Of a DNA stretch of 64,000 nucleotides, positions 32,413 to 42,355 are shown piece after piece; positions within the stretch are counted from its first letter, which is position 1, and each line of letters opens with the position of its first letter. The notes below the pieces were generated by a model, which did not search any database, had not been told where the DNA came from, and saw only the letters and a list, made by a program, of their open reading frames with translations. Position numbers and translations under genes: made by a program. This DNA is from a virus: IMG/VR virus record IMGVR_UViG_3300049491_000419, positions 1 to 64,000 of that record. One strand, 5' to 3'.

Positions 32413-35400
32413 TTAAACTCGGAGATTTTGGTCTGTCAAGTTCGCCACAATCTGAACATTGTTCACTGTAGCTGTAGACATGAAAAGTTCTGTAGGACTT
32501 GCGATGATTTCAAACAAATTACCGAACTGTGAGTTGGCATTTGTTGGGACAATAACAACTGAGCTAATAATTCTAGATAGTTGTTGGTGAATGAATGCTG
32601 ACAGTTCTGACCAGAAGAATTTTTCACCAAAGTCCCAGTTTCTAATATCAAAGTAAACATCGATTGCTTGAATAACCTTTGTCTTAACTTCGTTATCGCT
32701 AATACTGGTTGATGGTGCCTTAACGACTTTAATTGTTGCCTGCAATTCAGATGATGCTTGTGTACCAAACAGAATCTTAAATGACCCCGAATTCCAAATC
32801 ATAGAATCACTGACCATTTTATATTGATCCAGACTTTGGAACTGAATACGAAGTTCTTCGGTGGTTGGTGCTTCCGGCATTGCAGAAATGCTGCCATTAC
32901 TATTTTTCCAGATTAACATATCTCTGTAGAAACTATCAGTAATAACAACCATATCGATAATGTTTGTAGGCGACGGATCAACACGTTGATCCAATGGTGA
33001 ATAGTGTGCCCACTTGAAATACAAAGGTAATCTATCGTCATCGGGCACAGATGTATTTTGCGTGAATACCTTACCATTCTTATCAAAGTGGTATTTGTCT
33101 AGCAATGAAACAAATGTTTGTCCGGACGGATATGTTGACAGGTCTGCAGACGTTGAGCTTTCGATTCCATAATATACACCAAAGCCCGGAGGACTAATGC
33201 CGTATACTAGGAACGATTTACTTAAGAAGTATGCGGTAAGAATATCTGTCTTGTCCACAACTGTTTGAGTTCCAGCTAACCAAGGGAACAGCAATAGTTG
33301 AGATGCAATCGGTCCGTTAAAGAATGCAGTAATCTGATTAGTGATAGAACGTGTTGACGGGATCATCGAGTTGAACAATAGTTGTTCGACATTATTTACA
33401 AACACAAGATCCGGGCTATCTAGATAGACTGTTGTTGCAGGTGGTGGGTCATATTGACTTCCCGGACCAATACCGCCAGGTAGTAATACACTAGAAAGAA
33501 ATGGCGGGCTGAATAACTTTGTATTATCGATTAGGTCGACGGGGAAATAAACATACAAATCGGATTCGACGCCCTGCATAGTTGTATCCCAGTTTGCGAT
33601 CCACGGACGTGTGCTCTGATATCCTGTAACTTCATTGTCATAGAATTCAAATACAACTCTGTCCTGTGGGGAAACAATCTGATCAAATCCTGTGGGATTA
33701 TCTGGAATACCGTCCTCATTCTCATCGAGCAAAGATACTTCTACCTTTGATGTATCGACATAACCGTCGGGTTGTGTAAACACTCCGGTAATATTAAACG
33801 GAACCTGTCTACGCAAAAATACATCCTGCGGATTAAGAATGGGTGTCGGTGGTTCATTATTATCAACAAGACTGTTTGTATTTACAAACGGCATAATCTC
33901 AATGGTATCTTGCAATGCCTGCCCAGACGAATTGTCAATAACAATTTGGTTTGGCTCCCAGAAGAATCTAACATCTCTATAAGATTCAAAAACGTATACA
34001 CGACCGCGTGCAGTTAGGTCGAATGTTGTGATACCCAATTCATTGTTGCTCGCAATGTTTACATATAACAGACCGCCTGGTGGATAAGGTGCCCAATTAG
34101 AATAAATTTGAGCCACGCCAGCAATAAGAACTGTGGTCGGTCCAAATGGAATAATAGGTTCTTCAGAAACAGTAAATGTGGTTGGTGTAATACCGCCAGT
34201 AACGTAAACATTACCACCAAACAGACCCGGCGTTCCGTACTGAACTTGAATTGAATCTCCAACTGAAAGACCTGCGGTCGACGAGACAGTAACTATCAGA
34301 TTATTGTTTGTTGCGCCAGCTGCTGATGTATATGTCGGTGTCACTGTAGGTGGTGCATATCTAAATGGTTGATCGGATTGATCGGACAGCCCCGGGGTTG
34401 CAGTAGTTGATGTATGCCATTCGTCAATTAGCAAATCATAATACATCCAGAAAGAAATACCATCATTAATACGCTGAACAATTTCCGCAATTTCAGTTGA
34501 GTTTAGATCATTTCTAAACTTAGGATACACTTTAAGTGCTTGGAAATTAATCTGCTCTTCAACGCCCAATTCAATCGGGCCCACGTTTGCATAAGGATTT
34601 AACGGGTTAATAATTAAAGGAATACCGTTCTGAATTACACTTCGAACTGCAGAGGTATTGATTGTGATCGGACTTAATGGATTACCAATTTCAATAACAG
34701 ATCCACCTGTGATAAATTCCCAAGGCTGATATAGGCTTGTGTTGAGAGAATTTGGGTTATTTGAAGTTAAGGTATTAACAAGTGCCACTGCGGTAGTTGA
34801 CACTGTTGAATTAGTAAAGAAGCCTGTATCGTTTTTAAACTTTTGTGGACTTGTTTTCCAAATCAATGGAAGTTGATAAGGATTACCGATATTCAACAGT
34901 GAGTACCCTGAAGCACCAAGAACCTGCTTGTTGACACGAATTGTACTTTCAAACTGTGGCAAATATTCATCGTAAAAGAATTGAGATACTTGCTGATCTC
35001 TTAACATTTCTTGAATAGTGTTAATCAAGATGTTTTCAATGGTCCCGGAGTTTGATGAATCTTCGATAACCTCAACAAGCACGTTTTGATTATCGCGATA
35101 CAACGCACCGTCTTCGCCAAAGATGATTAGGTCACGGTGGAAACCAGTTGGGTCGTTAAGATCGATGTAACGGCTTTGACCACTGTATGTTCTGTCGAGT
35201 GCTTGAATCTTAGCAATTTGATTTCCGAATACAAGTGGTAGGACGTTATAGTCGCTTCCGTTGACCATGCGCGACTGTGTTGAAAAGACTTCTGGGGCAC
35301 GTAATCTAATCTGTTCGTCTGTTTCTGCGGCCGCAGCATTACCGATTGTTTGCTCGAGGTTGAACACAATACGCAATACATATTCTTGTTGGTCTACACC

Positions 35401-36558
35401 AATGTAAGGGATGTTGATTTGTAATCCTTGTGCATCATCGGGACGAATTACAAGTGCTTGATTTGCGCTAACACGAACCCAGAATCTAAACAAGCCAGTC
35501 GGCACATTACCGAAGTTACCATCAGCAAAGCGAACTGATACTGTATTATTTGCACCGGAGATAACATCAAAAATGTTTCTTTCAGCAAACTGAATACTGT
35601 TGTAAATGATATTCTCACCCGACAATGCAGGTACCTTCAACCACTTGTTGACAACAGTACCGTCATCAGTTGTTTCCTGCACATAGACGTCTTCCTGGTT
35701 GATGTTTTGGATATCAATTGGGAATACACGGTTAGGTACAGGGAATTCAAAGTTGGTATCAATGTTAATCAGATTACCTTGTTTGAAGTATAGGAAGAAG
35801 CCAGTATTTGCAGATGCAACACCTAAGCTATCATTTCGATAGATGAAATTAAATGCATCAGCAGGGTCTGGATCGCGTTCGAAGATTGTTTCATTTGTAA
35901 CAAAATCCGGGTTGCAAACGTCAATTGGATATTCTTGTCCGCTAATGATAACTGATGTAGGATATGTAACGTTCAGACGCGGGATGCTGTTTAGCTGATA
36001 TAGGTCGGTCGGAATTGAGCCAATTGTGCCACTCTTTGTTGGGCGCCCAAACGGGTTAAGCGTACTAAATGCGGCATTGCAAACTTGCACAAATTGATCG
36101 AACCAATCAGGATTGTTTGGATCATTCCAGAAGATAGCAGTGTCGTTAATGTTTACGCCATTGGCATCTGTTAGTGGCTGGTTAGTTTGAACTGCGGCGA
36201 TCTTAAATAAACCGCTTGATGGAATATTTCTACGTGGAACATAGTTAACCATCTGTGCAAGACGTATAATACTTTCACGACGTTCGGCTGTGTCAATAAA
36301 GTTTTCACGGCTATTAAGGTCTGTTCTAAATGCCAAGCTTGTACCAAAATACGCAAGCAATTCAATGATTGCAATAAATTCAGAACTTTCAATATAGTCG
36401 TTGAAGTCTTCTGGGTAGTAAGTCTGAATGTAATTGATTAGGGCTTGCTTTAGAGTATCGAAGTCATAAGCAGTATAATCAATAAATTGGAAAGCTTTAA
36501 AGACCTTCTTGTAGTCTTCGGCGGCAAATAGATTCGATTGGCGAATTGATTCTGACAT
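32413..36558 (-). CDS. gp6: baseplate wedge protein gp6
   Basis: 1381 aa. The N-terminus (DYKKVFKAFQFIDYTAYDFD; NYIQTYYPEDFNDYIESSEF; LAYFGTSLAFRTDLNSRENF; RRESIIRLAQMVNYVPRR) matches the conserved start of T4 gp6, which together with gp7 and gp53 forms the baseplate wedge and mediates sheath contraction. T4 gp6 is about 660 aa, so this protein is roughly twice as long. Extra segments include a beta module near residue 750-800 (TVSSTAGLSVGDSIQV, TGGITPTTFTVSE). It is followed by gp25 upstream and the giant protein downstream. Confidence 0.9.
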   Translation of the reverse strand: MSESIRQSNLFAAEDYKKVFKAFQFIDYTAYDFDTLKQALINYIQTYYPEDFNDYIESSEFIAIIELLAYFGTSLAFRTDLNSRENFIDTAERRESIIRLAQMVNYVPRRNIPSSGLFKIAAVQTNQPLTDANGVNINDTAIFWNDPNNPDWFDQFVQVCNAAFSTLNPFGRPTKSGTIGSIPTDLYQLNSIPRLNVTYPTSVIISGQEYPIDVCNPDFVTNETIFERDPDPADAFNFIYRNDSLGVASANTGFFLYFKQGNLINIDTNFEFPVPNRVFPIDIQNINQEDVYVQETTDDGTVVNKWLKVPALSGENIIYNSIQFAERNIFDVISGANNTVSVRFADGNFGNVPTGLFRFWVRVSANQALVIRPDDAQGLQINIPYIGVDQQEYVLRIVFNLEQTIGNAAAAETDEQIRLRAPEVFSTQSRMVNGSDYNVLPLVFGNQIAKIQALDRTYSGQSRYIDLNDPTGFHRDLIIFGEDGALYRDNQNVLVEVIEDSSNSGTIENILINTIQEMLRDQQVSQFFYDEYLPQFESTIRVNKQVLGASGYSLLNIGNPYQLPLIWKTSPQKFKNDTGFFTNSTVSTTAVALVNTLTSNNPNSLNTSLYQPWEFITGGSVIEIGNPLSPITINTSAVRSVIQNGIPLIINPLNPYANVGPIELGVEEQINFQALKVYPKFRNDLNSTEIAEIVQRINDGISFWMYYDLLIDEWHTSTTATPGLSDQSDQPFRYAPPTVTPTYTSAAGATNNNLIVTVSSTAGLSVGDSIQVQYGTPGLFGGNVYVTGGITPTTFTVSEEPIIPFGPTTVLIAGVAQIYSNWAPYPPGGLLYVNIASNNELGITTFDLTARGRVYVFESYRDVRFFWEPNQIVIDNSSGQALQDTIEIMPFVNTNSLVDNNEPPTPILNPQDVFLRRQVPFNITGVFTQPDGYVDTSKVEVSLLDENEDGIPDNPTGFDQIVSPQDRVVFEFYDNEVTGYQSTRPWIANWDTTMQGVESDLYVYFPVDLIDNTKLFSPPFLSSVLLPGGIGPGSQYDPPPATTVYLDSPDLVFVNNVEQLLFNSMIPSTRSITNQITAFFNGPIASQLLLFPWLAGTQTVVDKTDILTAYFLSKSFLVYGISPPGFGVYYGIESSTSADLSTYPSGQTFVSLLDKYHFDKNGKVFTQNTSVPDDDRLPLYFKWAHYSPLDQRVDPSPTNIIDMVVITDSFYRDMLIWKNSNGSISAMPEAPTTEELRIQFQSLDQYKMVSDSMIWNSGSFKILFGTQASSELQATIKVVKAPSTSISDNEVKTKVIQAIDVYFDIRNWDFGEKFFWSELSAFIHQQLSRIISSVVIVPTNANSQFGNLFEIIASPTELFMSTATVNNVQIVANLTDQNLRV

Positions 36559-36980
36559 TAGAATGTATCCCTGTCTTTGAGAGAGAACGAAACAAATAGA
36601 TTATCTGTTATAGATTCGGGTTTGAATAGCAATACCATAATAATGTTCAGTGCTTGGTCTTCTTGGTTTACGTCAATTGACACAAGATCAACTCTTGGTT
36701 CGGATTGTATAACATTAACGGCATCGGCAATGATTGCATTCTTTGTGTATTCATCAAATGGATCAAAAAGATAATCATAAATGCGTGTGCCGAAGTTTGG
36801 CAACATGACTCTTGTGCCCATTGGAGTTGCAAACGTATTTTCGATGTCTCTCTTAACCAATTCAATATTATTGAGGTTATAGGGAGGCGCAGGCTGATTT
36901 ACAGTGTTGAATCCAACAAAGTAAGGCTTCCTTGTTATGCGTTTAGGTTGAACTAACCCTCGTTGATTTGCTGCGGCCAT
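36558..36980 (-). CDS. gp25: baseplate wedge protein gp25
   Basis: 140 aa, close to the T4 length of 132. IENTFATPMGTRVMLPNFGT (about 47-66) followed by YLFDPFDEYTKNAIIADAV is the GPW/gp25 family signature; the early RxxxxP and late ALNIIMVLLFKP strand fit. Gp25 initiates sheath polymerisation in the inner baseplate. The start overlaps no gene and has a minus-strand GATAAATA box at 36997. The stop overlaps the gp6 start by 1 nt. Confidence 0.92.
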   Translation of the reverse strand: MAAANQRGLVQPKRITRKPYFVGFNTVNQPAPPYNLNNIELVKRDIENTFATPMGTRVMLPNFGTRIYDYLFDPFDEYTKNAIIADAVNVIQSEPRVDLVSIDVNQEDQALNIIMVLLFKPESITDNLFVSFSLKDRDTF

Positions 36981-36996
36981 AAAATTCTCTTTTTGT

Positions 36997-37004
36997 TATT
37001 TATC
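36997..37004 (-). promoter_or_regulatory. GATAAATA late promoter box
   Basis: Minus-strand box 17 nt before the gp25 ATG. It lies in the 46-nt gap after gp5 and would drive gp25-gp6. Confidence 0.6.
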
Positions 37005-37026
37005 AAGAGAATTAAGCAGGGTTATA

Positions 37027-39393
37027 TTAAGCGGGGAATTTTTTATCACATCCATTAGGATCAACATTATTCACAATCATTGTGATAATGTTTGGACCAC
37101 GACGTGCAACTTGTGTAAACCATTTTGAATCTCTCAACGACTGGCCTGCAAGATTATAGTCACCAGTTTTCATGCCGGCAATAAATCTTTTGAATTTAGA
37201 AAGTCTTCCTTCGCCAAGGTTGTAACAAAGATCAGCGCATGCACGTTTACGGATATCGGTTAGGTCACCCCAGACATCTGTACCGATAAGTCGCATTGCA
37301 CCCGAGATAGAAATAGCCGCATCTTGTTCAAACCATTGTGACACTTGATCAGCTGTGATCGCAGTCGGTATTGGATATTTTGTTATTTCGTTTGAACGCA
37401 ATAGGTGGCCAATACCACCTGTCGGTAAACCAACGCTATCAAGATATGAAACATATTTAACACCCTCGTGTATCTTAAGCTGGCATTGATATGCTGACAT
37501 GTTGAAGTCTTTTGTAACTGCACTCTCAATTGCCGGTGTTGGTGGAATGTCGGTATTGTTTGCACCCGGCGTTGTATTTGTAGGTGGAGATGCTGCTGGT
37601 TCATTACCTGCACCACCCGAACCTTCATAGGTTTTCGAACCTTCATTTTGTGTTGGTGTGTACCCTGTGATAGATTTGAATGAGAATGTTTCGTGTTCCG
37701 GACATGGCTCATACGTAGGTAAGGTGCTAACAGTAGTATTCAATGATTGAGAATTTCTTTTGAATTTAGATTCAGCATCGGCCCAGGTTGCTAGAATATT
37801 AATCTTTTCGGTTACTTGTTTAATTTCAGCGGCTGTTGCAGCGGTTGCATCAGTCGCAGGTGAAGCTGAATTAGCAGTCTTTGGAGGCCCAACTGGGCCT
37901 GGTGCACCAAGGCTAACAGAAGTACCAATAATCGCGCCACCTGCAACACCCAACAATCCGTTAATACCGGCATCACCCTGGATGTTTGCTGCACCAGAGA
38001 TATCAACATCTCCCTGCACAACTAAGTCCGAAGTAGTGATGTTTACGGTACCGGAGATTGTCTCCTTAACAGTATCAGCGGTAAGGTTGTATTCAGCAGC
38101 TTGCAATACAATATTGCCTGTTGCGTGATAGTTTTGATTTCCTGTAGTGGTTACGTCATAATCGCCGGTAACAAGGACATCGCCATTTCCGGATACAGTG
38201 ATAAACATATTACGACCGACAGTCAGATTATAATCTCGCTTCACAGAGTTAAATGAATCTTGAGTTACTGTGGTGTGCATATTATTCAACGCTTGCATAA
38301 CAATATTGCCGCCTTGACCTGCACCTTCGCCTACATACTTGTAATATGGCAGGTTAGTTACTGGCTTAGGAACATTATTCACATCATATGTAAACGATGT
38401 TGTTGATGCTGTTGTATCCTTGGCTGCCTTCATATAGATATTTTGGCCGGCCTCAATATTGATGTTTCTGTCTGCACGCAAGTTAATGTCTTGTTGTGCT
38501 CTCATAGAAATATTTGTTGCGCCAAAAATATCAATATTTCCCTTTTGGTCCATCTGTACCCATGCAGAACCATCGCGGTTGATTAGATATACAAAGCCAT
38601 TGGTTTCATCCAATCTAATCTGCGCACCAGTCTTGGTAGTCAATTGAACATATTCAGAACCTGTCTCATCATCCATAATAAATGATGATCCGCCTTTTCT
38701 TCTAATATTCGCCGGTGATACATTTTCATCAATGACTGGCCCAGGAGTGATAATACCGAACACACGGCTCGGCGATTCTCTTCTTGCACTTGCAGAAGTT
38801 GTACCACGACCCTGATCATTAATGAGGCCTTGATTTCCTAAACCTTTAAATTTAGTTGCCTCATATGGTTTGATAGTTCGGTCCGGGTTGGTAACCTTTA
38901 GATCCCACTTATTGTATTCGGCAACAGGAATAATTTTTCCGGCATACTGGTAGTTACTAGGGCTTGCAGCCATACCGGGAACCATATTATTCATGAATTG
39001 GTTATATAGGCAACCGATCCAAAAACCTCTTGCTGGGTCACCGTTGACAAATACAACAAGAACTTGATTATTAATGTCTGGAGGAACCATCCACATTCCG
39101 TAGGAGGTTTGTGTGCCTTCGAAGGTTTGTTGATTCGCTTTACTAATTGTTTCAACATTAGTTGCGCCCGCAAATGGAGAACAATAGCTAACAATCATCC
39201 AGCCCTGTTCTTCTTCTGGGGCAGAACCTAGTTCCGGGATCCATACACGTAATCTACCGTTACGCTGAACGTCCGAAACATCCTTAACGAAGCCGACCAT
39301 AACCCCATTGAGCAGAGACATTCTGCCAATAGGTTTTTGTAGTTCATTTGATGTAGGAGAAACTGTTCTCGTATTTGTGTCAATATATGGCAT
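37027..39393 (-). CDS. gp5: baseplate hub / tail lysozyme gp5, rearranged
   Basis: 788 aa. Residues about 25-130 are an OB-fold (VMVGFVKDVSDVQRNGRLRV; GDPARGFWIGCLYNQFMNNM). Residues 230-490 are a beta-helix needle (TKTGAQIRLDETNGFVYLIN; INLRADRNINIEAGQNIYMK; DLVVQGDVDISGAANIQGD). After a proline-rich linker (SPPTNTTPGANNTDIPPTP) a T4-lysozyme-like domain fills residues about 620-788: IHEGVKYVSYLDSVGLPTGG with catalytic E, D and T, then ACADLCYNLGEGRLSKFKRF. In T4 gp5 the lysozyme lies between the OB-fold and the needle; here it is C-terminal. It would sit at the tip that pierces the outer membrane. Confidence 0.88.
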   Translation of the reverse strand: MPYIDTNTRTVSPTSNELQKPIGRMSLLNGVMVGFVKDVSDVQRNGRLRVWIPELGSAPEEEQGWMIVSYCSPFAGATNVETISKANQQTFEGTQTSYGMWMVPPDINNQVLVVFVNGDPARGFWIGCLYNQFMNNMVPGMAASPSNYQYAGKIIPVAEYNKWDLKVTNPDRTIKPYEATKFKGLGNQGLINDQGRGTTSASARRESPSRVFGIITPGPVIDENVSPANIRRKGGSSFIMDDETGSEYVQLTTKTGAQIRLDETNGFVYLINRDGSAWVQMDQKGNIDIFGATNISMRAQQDINLRADRNINIEAGQNIYMKAAKDTTASTTSFTYDVNNVPKPVTNLPYYKYVGEGAGQGGNIVMQALNNMHTTVTQDSFNSVKRDYNLTVGRNMFITVSGNGDVLVTGDYDVTTTGNQNYHATGNIVLQAAEYNLTADTVKETISGTVNITTSDLVVQGDVDISGAANIQGDAGINGLLGVAGGAIIGTSVSLGAPGPVGPPKTANSASPATDATAATAAEIKQVTEKINILATWADAESKFKRNSQSLNTTVSTLPTYEPCPEHETFSFKSITGYTPTQNEGSKTYEGSGGAGNEPAASPPTNTTPGANNTDIPPTPAIESAVTKDFNMSAYQCQLKIHEGVKYVSYLDSVGLPTGGIGHLLRSNEITKYPIPTAITADQVSQWFEQDAAISISGAMRLIGTDVWGDLTDIRKRACADLCYNLGEGRLSKFKRFIAGMKTGDYNLAGQSLRDSKWFTQVARRGPNIITMIVNNVDPNGCDKKFPA

Positions 39394-39396
39394 TCA

Positions 39397-42066
39397 TTAT
39401 CCGCCGGTAAATTTTGATGGTAGGCCTGCCAAAATACTAGGTACAGATGTTGGAATGTTAGAACCTAAGTTCGGTCCCTTAAATTGTACACCCTGTCTAA
39501 TTGCAATTTCGGCAGCGTTTAATTGTGGATTCAAATAGCTCTGCACACCCGGAATATCAACCTTACCCATAATTCTCGGCTTGATGCTGAAATCCTTAAC
39601 TAATGATGTATCAGCAACCAGGGATTCCGGAGATGCAGGTATGTCTCGTGTCTTATTATTTGTTTCAATTTCTTCCATGAAGTTTAGGATATTGATATTA
39701 TAATCCATTAAGCATTGCAATTCTTGGTGGAACTTACCTGCCTCAAACTTACTGGTAATACTTACCACCTTGAAGACTCCGCTAAATGTTTCAACATCAG
39801 TTAGTGCATTTGTATCATCAGGCAATGTGCTGCCAATATCAAATACTCTAGGAGTTCTAAATCTAACAATAATGAAGTTATCTGTGCCGGTAATGTTAAC
39901 AGCATCTTTCAATTGGAAATGGGCGCGCTTGATCCACTCAAAAGCTTCTGCATCGGGTTTTAGAGAATTGTAAAGTCTTGCGGTACCGTCAATTGTGGGC
40001 TGTGGGAATAACCAAAACGGATCACCCTTGATATTCAAACTAATCTTGGCAAATGATACATCTTGCGTGCTGTGCATCGCTACAGAGAAAATGCTAGAGA
40101 GTTTCTGAATACCGGAGTTACTGCTCGATTCAATGCCTGCTCCAATCTGGCGTTGTTGCATACTATCAATCCTTGCAACCGGTCTTAGTTTACCCTTAAT
40201 ACCCTTAACATAATCATTATATGCTTGTTTGGCATCTGCACCGCCGGGATTTACATCAGAAATAAATCTAAGATTTTGATCTGTAGTTTTATCCTTAATT
40301 GGTGTTGCAATACTCTGGGCCCTTAGACGTTGTCTTGCCAGAACACCATCCTGGTCAATGCCACCCACTGCTTGGGCGGATTTTGCAAAATTTGTCCAAC
40401 TTTCTGGCTTAGCATTTTCTAATAGCTTTGTATATCTTTCTTTTGCACCAGGTGGCAAGGTGGCAGTATTAATAGCCTCCTGAGCTTCTTTATATGCTGC
40501 CTTACTTGCAACCGACCCAGAATCATTGCTGTGTTGAAACTTAATAGCACTAGAAAGTTTTTCTGTTACAGAACCCTCATCATAGGAATGGTTGTGAGTT
40601 ACAACACCCTTATCTGCCATTGCAGCATTATAATAAATTCCACCCATGCGTGCTGTAGCAGATGCAAATGCATTATTAATTCTAATATCGAAATTAATAA
40701 TCTGATCATTAAGTCCGGTAAAGATATAATTGTACTTCTTCTTCAGAATTGCCTTCTTAACATAAGTTTCAAGTCTGCGTCTCTCAGCCTCAATTGTCTT
40801 GTCTCCCGCACTATCCTGGAATGTATTTGTATCGAGAACACCAATATCGTACTGCACAACAAAGATAGTAAATTCGCGTGCGTAATTGTTTTGTCTTGGG
40901 TCAAATTTTATTGGGCGCGATTCAGTAATAATTCTCCAGAATTTTTTCATCTGGCTTACTTGATCATTCATTGTCTTGCCATTGGCCCCGGGGGTATTGG
41001 AGTTTTTAATCAACTCTTGATACTCTGGTGTTTGAGCTAATAATGTATCGATAATCTTGTCTACTGATGTTCCTGAGACAAACGATGCATTCTTACCATC
41101 AAATTTAACAGTGTCATCATTACGCACTGAGTCTGTATTGTGATCCGACGGAGTAACTCTGTATTTTGCAATAATTGGATCTACCTTAATCTGGTACGTA
41201 TCCGGAATACTTGCATTATCGATTAATCTATAGATTTGGTCTTCGTTAATACGTTGCTGCAATTTTGCCATTGCATCGTCAACTGTTGATAAGCCTTCAA
41301 GAACTGTTGTATGTTGCAATGTGAAGTATGCATTACTTTGTGCCAATTCATTATAGACAATTGCAGAAACTTCATACTTTGTACCGACCATTGTTACATT
41401 AGCCTTCATGTCGTTAAGCTTCAATGCCCACAGCCAACGGAGGTTTCCAATTGCACCAGGGGTGCCGGTATCTGCAGATGAATTTACTGGATCTCTGCCC
41501 TTAAACTGCAATTGCAGGTAGAATGGCATAACATTCCAGTTACCAATGCCTAGTGCCAAAGACTCGTAGAAAATCTTGTCAATAAGGCCTGCGCCAGCAG
41601 GTTCTGTAATATTGAATTTTACGTTTGTTGATGTTCCTGTTCCGCTGTCGACAGATGGAGTTGTAAGACTTTCAATAACCACACCATCGATAGTTAAGTC
41701 AGACACACCGGATTCAGCAATGATAATTTGCTTGTCTAAATTAAACACATCACCTGTGGCAGATGCATCAGGAGTAACAATGAATAGTTTCCAATGATAG
41801 GTTACAACATCATAGTTGTCTAGCAGATTTGGTATAAACGCTTCGTTGAGTTTGATTGGTCCAACATCAGTGTCTTGCGGTTTCTGTCCCGAAACAACAT
41901 AGTTGTTACCTTCGTGCGAATAGTTATTATCAGATCGTGCAAACGCAGAAGCAGCTAGTGCAGGTGCCGATGGCACTGTAGGCAGGTTTGCAATGTGGGG
42001 TTTTGGTCCTAGGACCTTACCACCACTTTCAAACACCTGTTTTGTAAATTGTCCTCCACCCGGCAT
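39397..42066 (-). CDS. baseplate-associated virion structural protein
   Basis: 889 aa. It has a glycine-rich N-terminus (PGGGQFTKQVFESGGKVLG), a domain around residues 90-320 (YDVVTYHWKLFIVTPD; NVMPFYLQLQFKGRDPV), a helical/linker middle, and a C-terminal beta domain (NITGTDNFIIVRFRTPRVFD; GKFHQELQCLMDYNINILNF). The VTYHWKLF and LQLQFKGRDP pattern recalls tail-tube-related hub proteins. In T4-like aquatic phages a large structural protein occupies this position between gp53 and gp5. It ends 3 nt before gp5. Confidence 0.65.
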   Translation of the reverse strand: MPGGGQFTKQVFESGGKVLGPKPHIANLPTVPSAPALAASAFARSDNNYSHEGNNYVVSGQKPQDTDVGPIKLNEAFIPNLLDNYDVVTYHWKLFIVTPDASATGDVFNLDKQIIIAESGVSDLTIDGVVIESLTTPSVDSGTGTSTNVKFNITEPAGAGLIDKIFYESLALGIGNWNVMPFYLQLQFKGRDPVNSSADTGTPGAIGNLRWLWALKLNDMKANVTMVGTKYEVSAIVYNELAQSNAYFTLQHTTVLEGLSTVDDAMAKLQQRINEDQIYRLIDNASIPDTYQIKVDPIIAKYRVTPSDHNTDSVRNDDTVKFDGKNASFVSGTSVDKIIDTLLAQTPEYQELIKNSNTPGANGKTMNDQVSQMKKFWRIITESRPIKFDPRQNNYAREFTIFVVQYDIGVLDTNTFQDSAGDKTIEAERRRLETYVKKAILKKKYNYIFTGLNDQIINFDIRINNAFASATARMGGIYYNAAMADKGVVTHNHSYDEGSVTEKLSSAIKFQHSNDSGSVASKAAYKEAQEAINTATLPPGAKERYTKLLENAKPESWTNFAKSAQAVGGIDQDGVLARQRLRAQSIATPIKDKTTDQNLRFISDVNPGGADAKQAYNDYVKGIKGKLRPVARIDSMQQRQIGAGIESSSNSGIQKLSSIFSVAMHSTQDVSFAKISLNIKGDPFWLFPQPTIDGTARLYNSLKPDAEAFEWIKRAHFQLKDAVNITGTDNFIIVRFRTPRVFDIGSTLPDDTNALTDVETFSGVFKVVSITSKFEAGKFHQELQCLMDYNINILNFMEEIETNNKTRDIPASPESLVADTSLVKDFSIKPRIMGKVDIPGVQSYLNPQLNAAEIAIRQGVQFKGPNLGSNIPTSVPSILAGLPSKFTGG

Positions 42067-42067
42067 A

Positions 42068-42355
42068 TTATTGTTTCAAAATGTTAGCTGGAACAAAGAT
42101 TTCTAGTCCAGAGACAAAATCATTAATGGGGTCAATAATTAAGTCAGGGTTTCTAATGCAAAACACCCACCATAAGCGTGGTGTACCGTATTCTTGATTG
42201 CTCAGTAGATCTGGGCGTTGGTCAAATTCTGGAGGAATGATGATAATTTTATCAAAATCACTCTTTGGGACTTCTCTTGGAATCCATAGGTCTAAGTACC
42301 AATTCTTAACTGGCGTTAATAGGTATTGACTTGAGTCTTTTGAATTTGCAGCCAT
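42068..42355 (-). CDS. gp53: baseplate wedge protein gp53
   Basis: 95 aa. NWYLDLWIPREVPKSDFDKI and EYGTPRLWWVFCIRNPDLI, then IDPINDFVSGLEIFVPA, match the conserved core of T4 gp53, including the tyrosine/tryptophan pairs and the LysM-like end. It is shorter than T4 gp53 (196 aa), as is common in aquatic T4-like phages. Gp53 joins the wedges to the hub. The stop is 1 nt before the next gene. Confidence 0.85.
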   Translation of the reverse strand: MAANSKDSSQYLLTPVKNWYLDLWIPREVPKSDFDKIIIIPPEFDQRPDLLSNQEYGTPRLWWVFCIRNPDLIIDPINDFVSGLEIFVPANILKQ

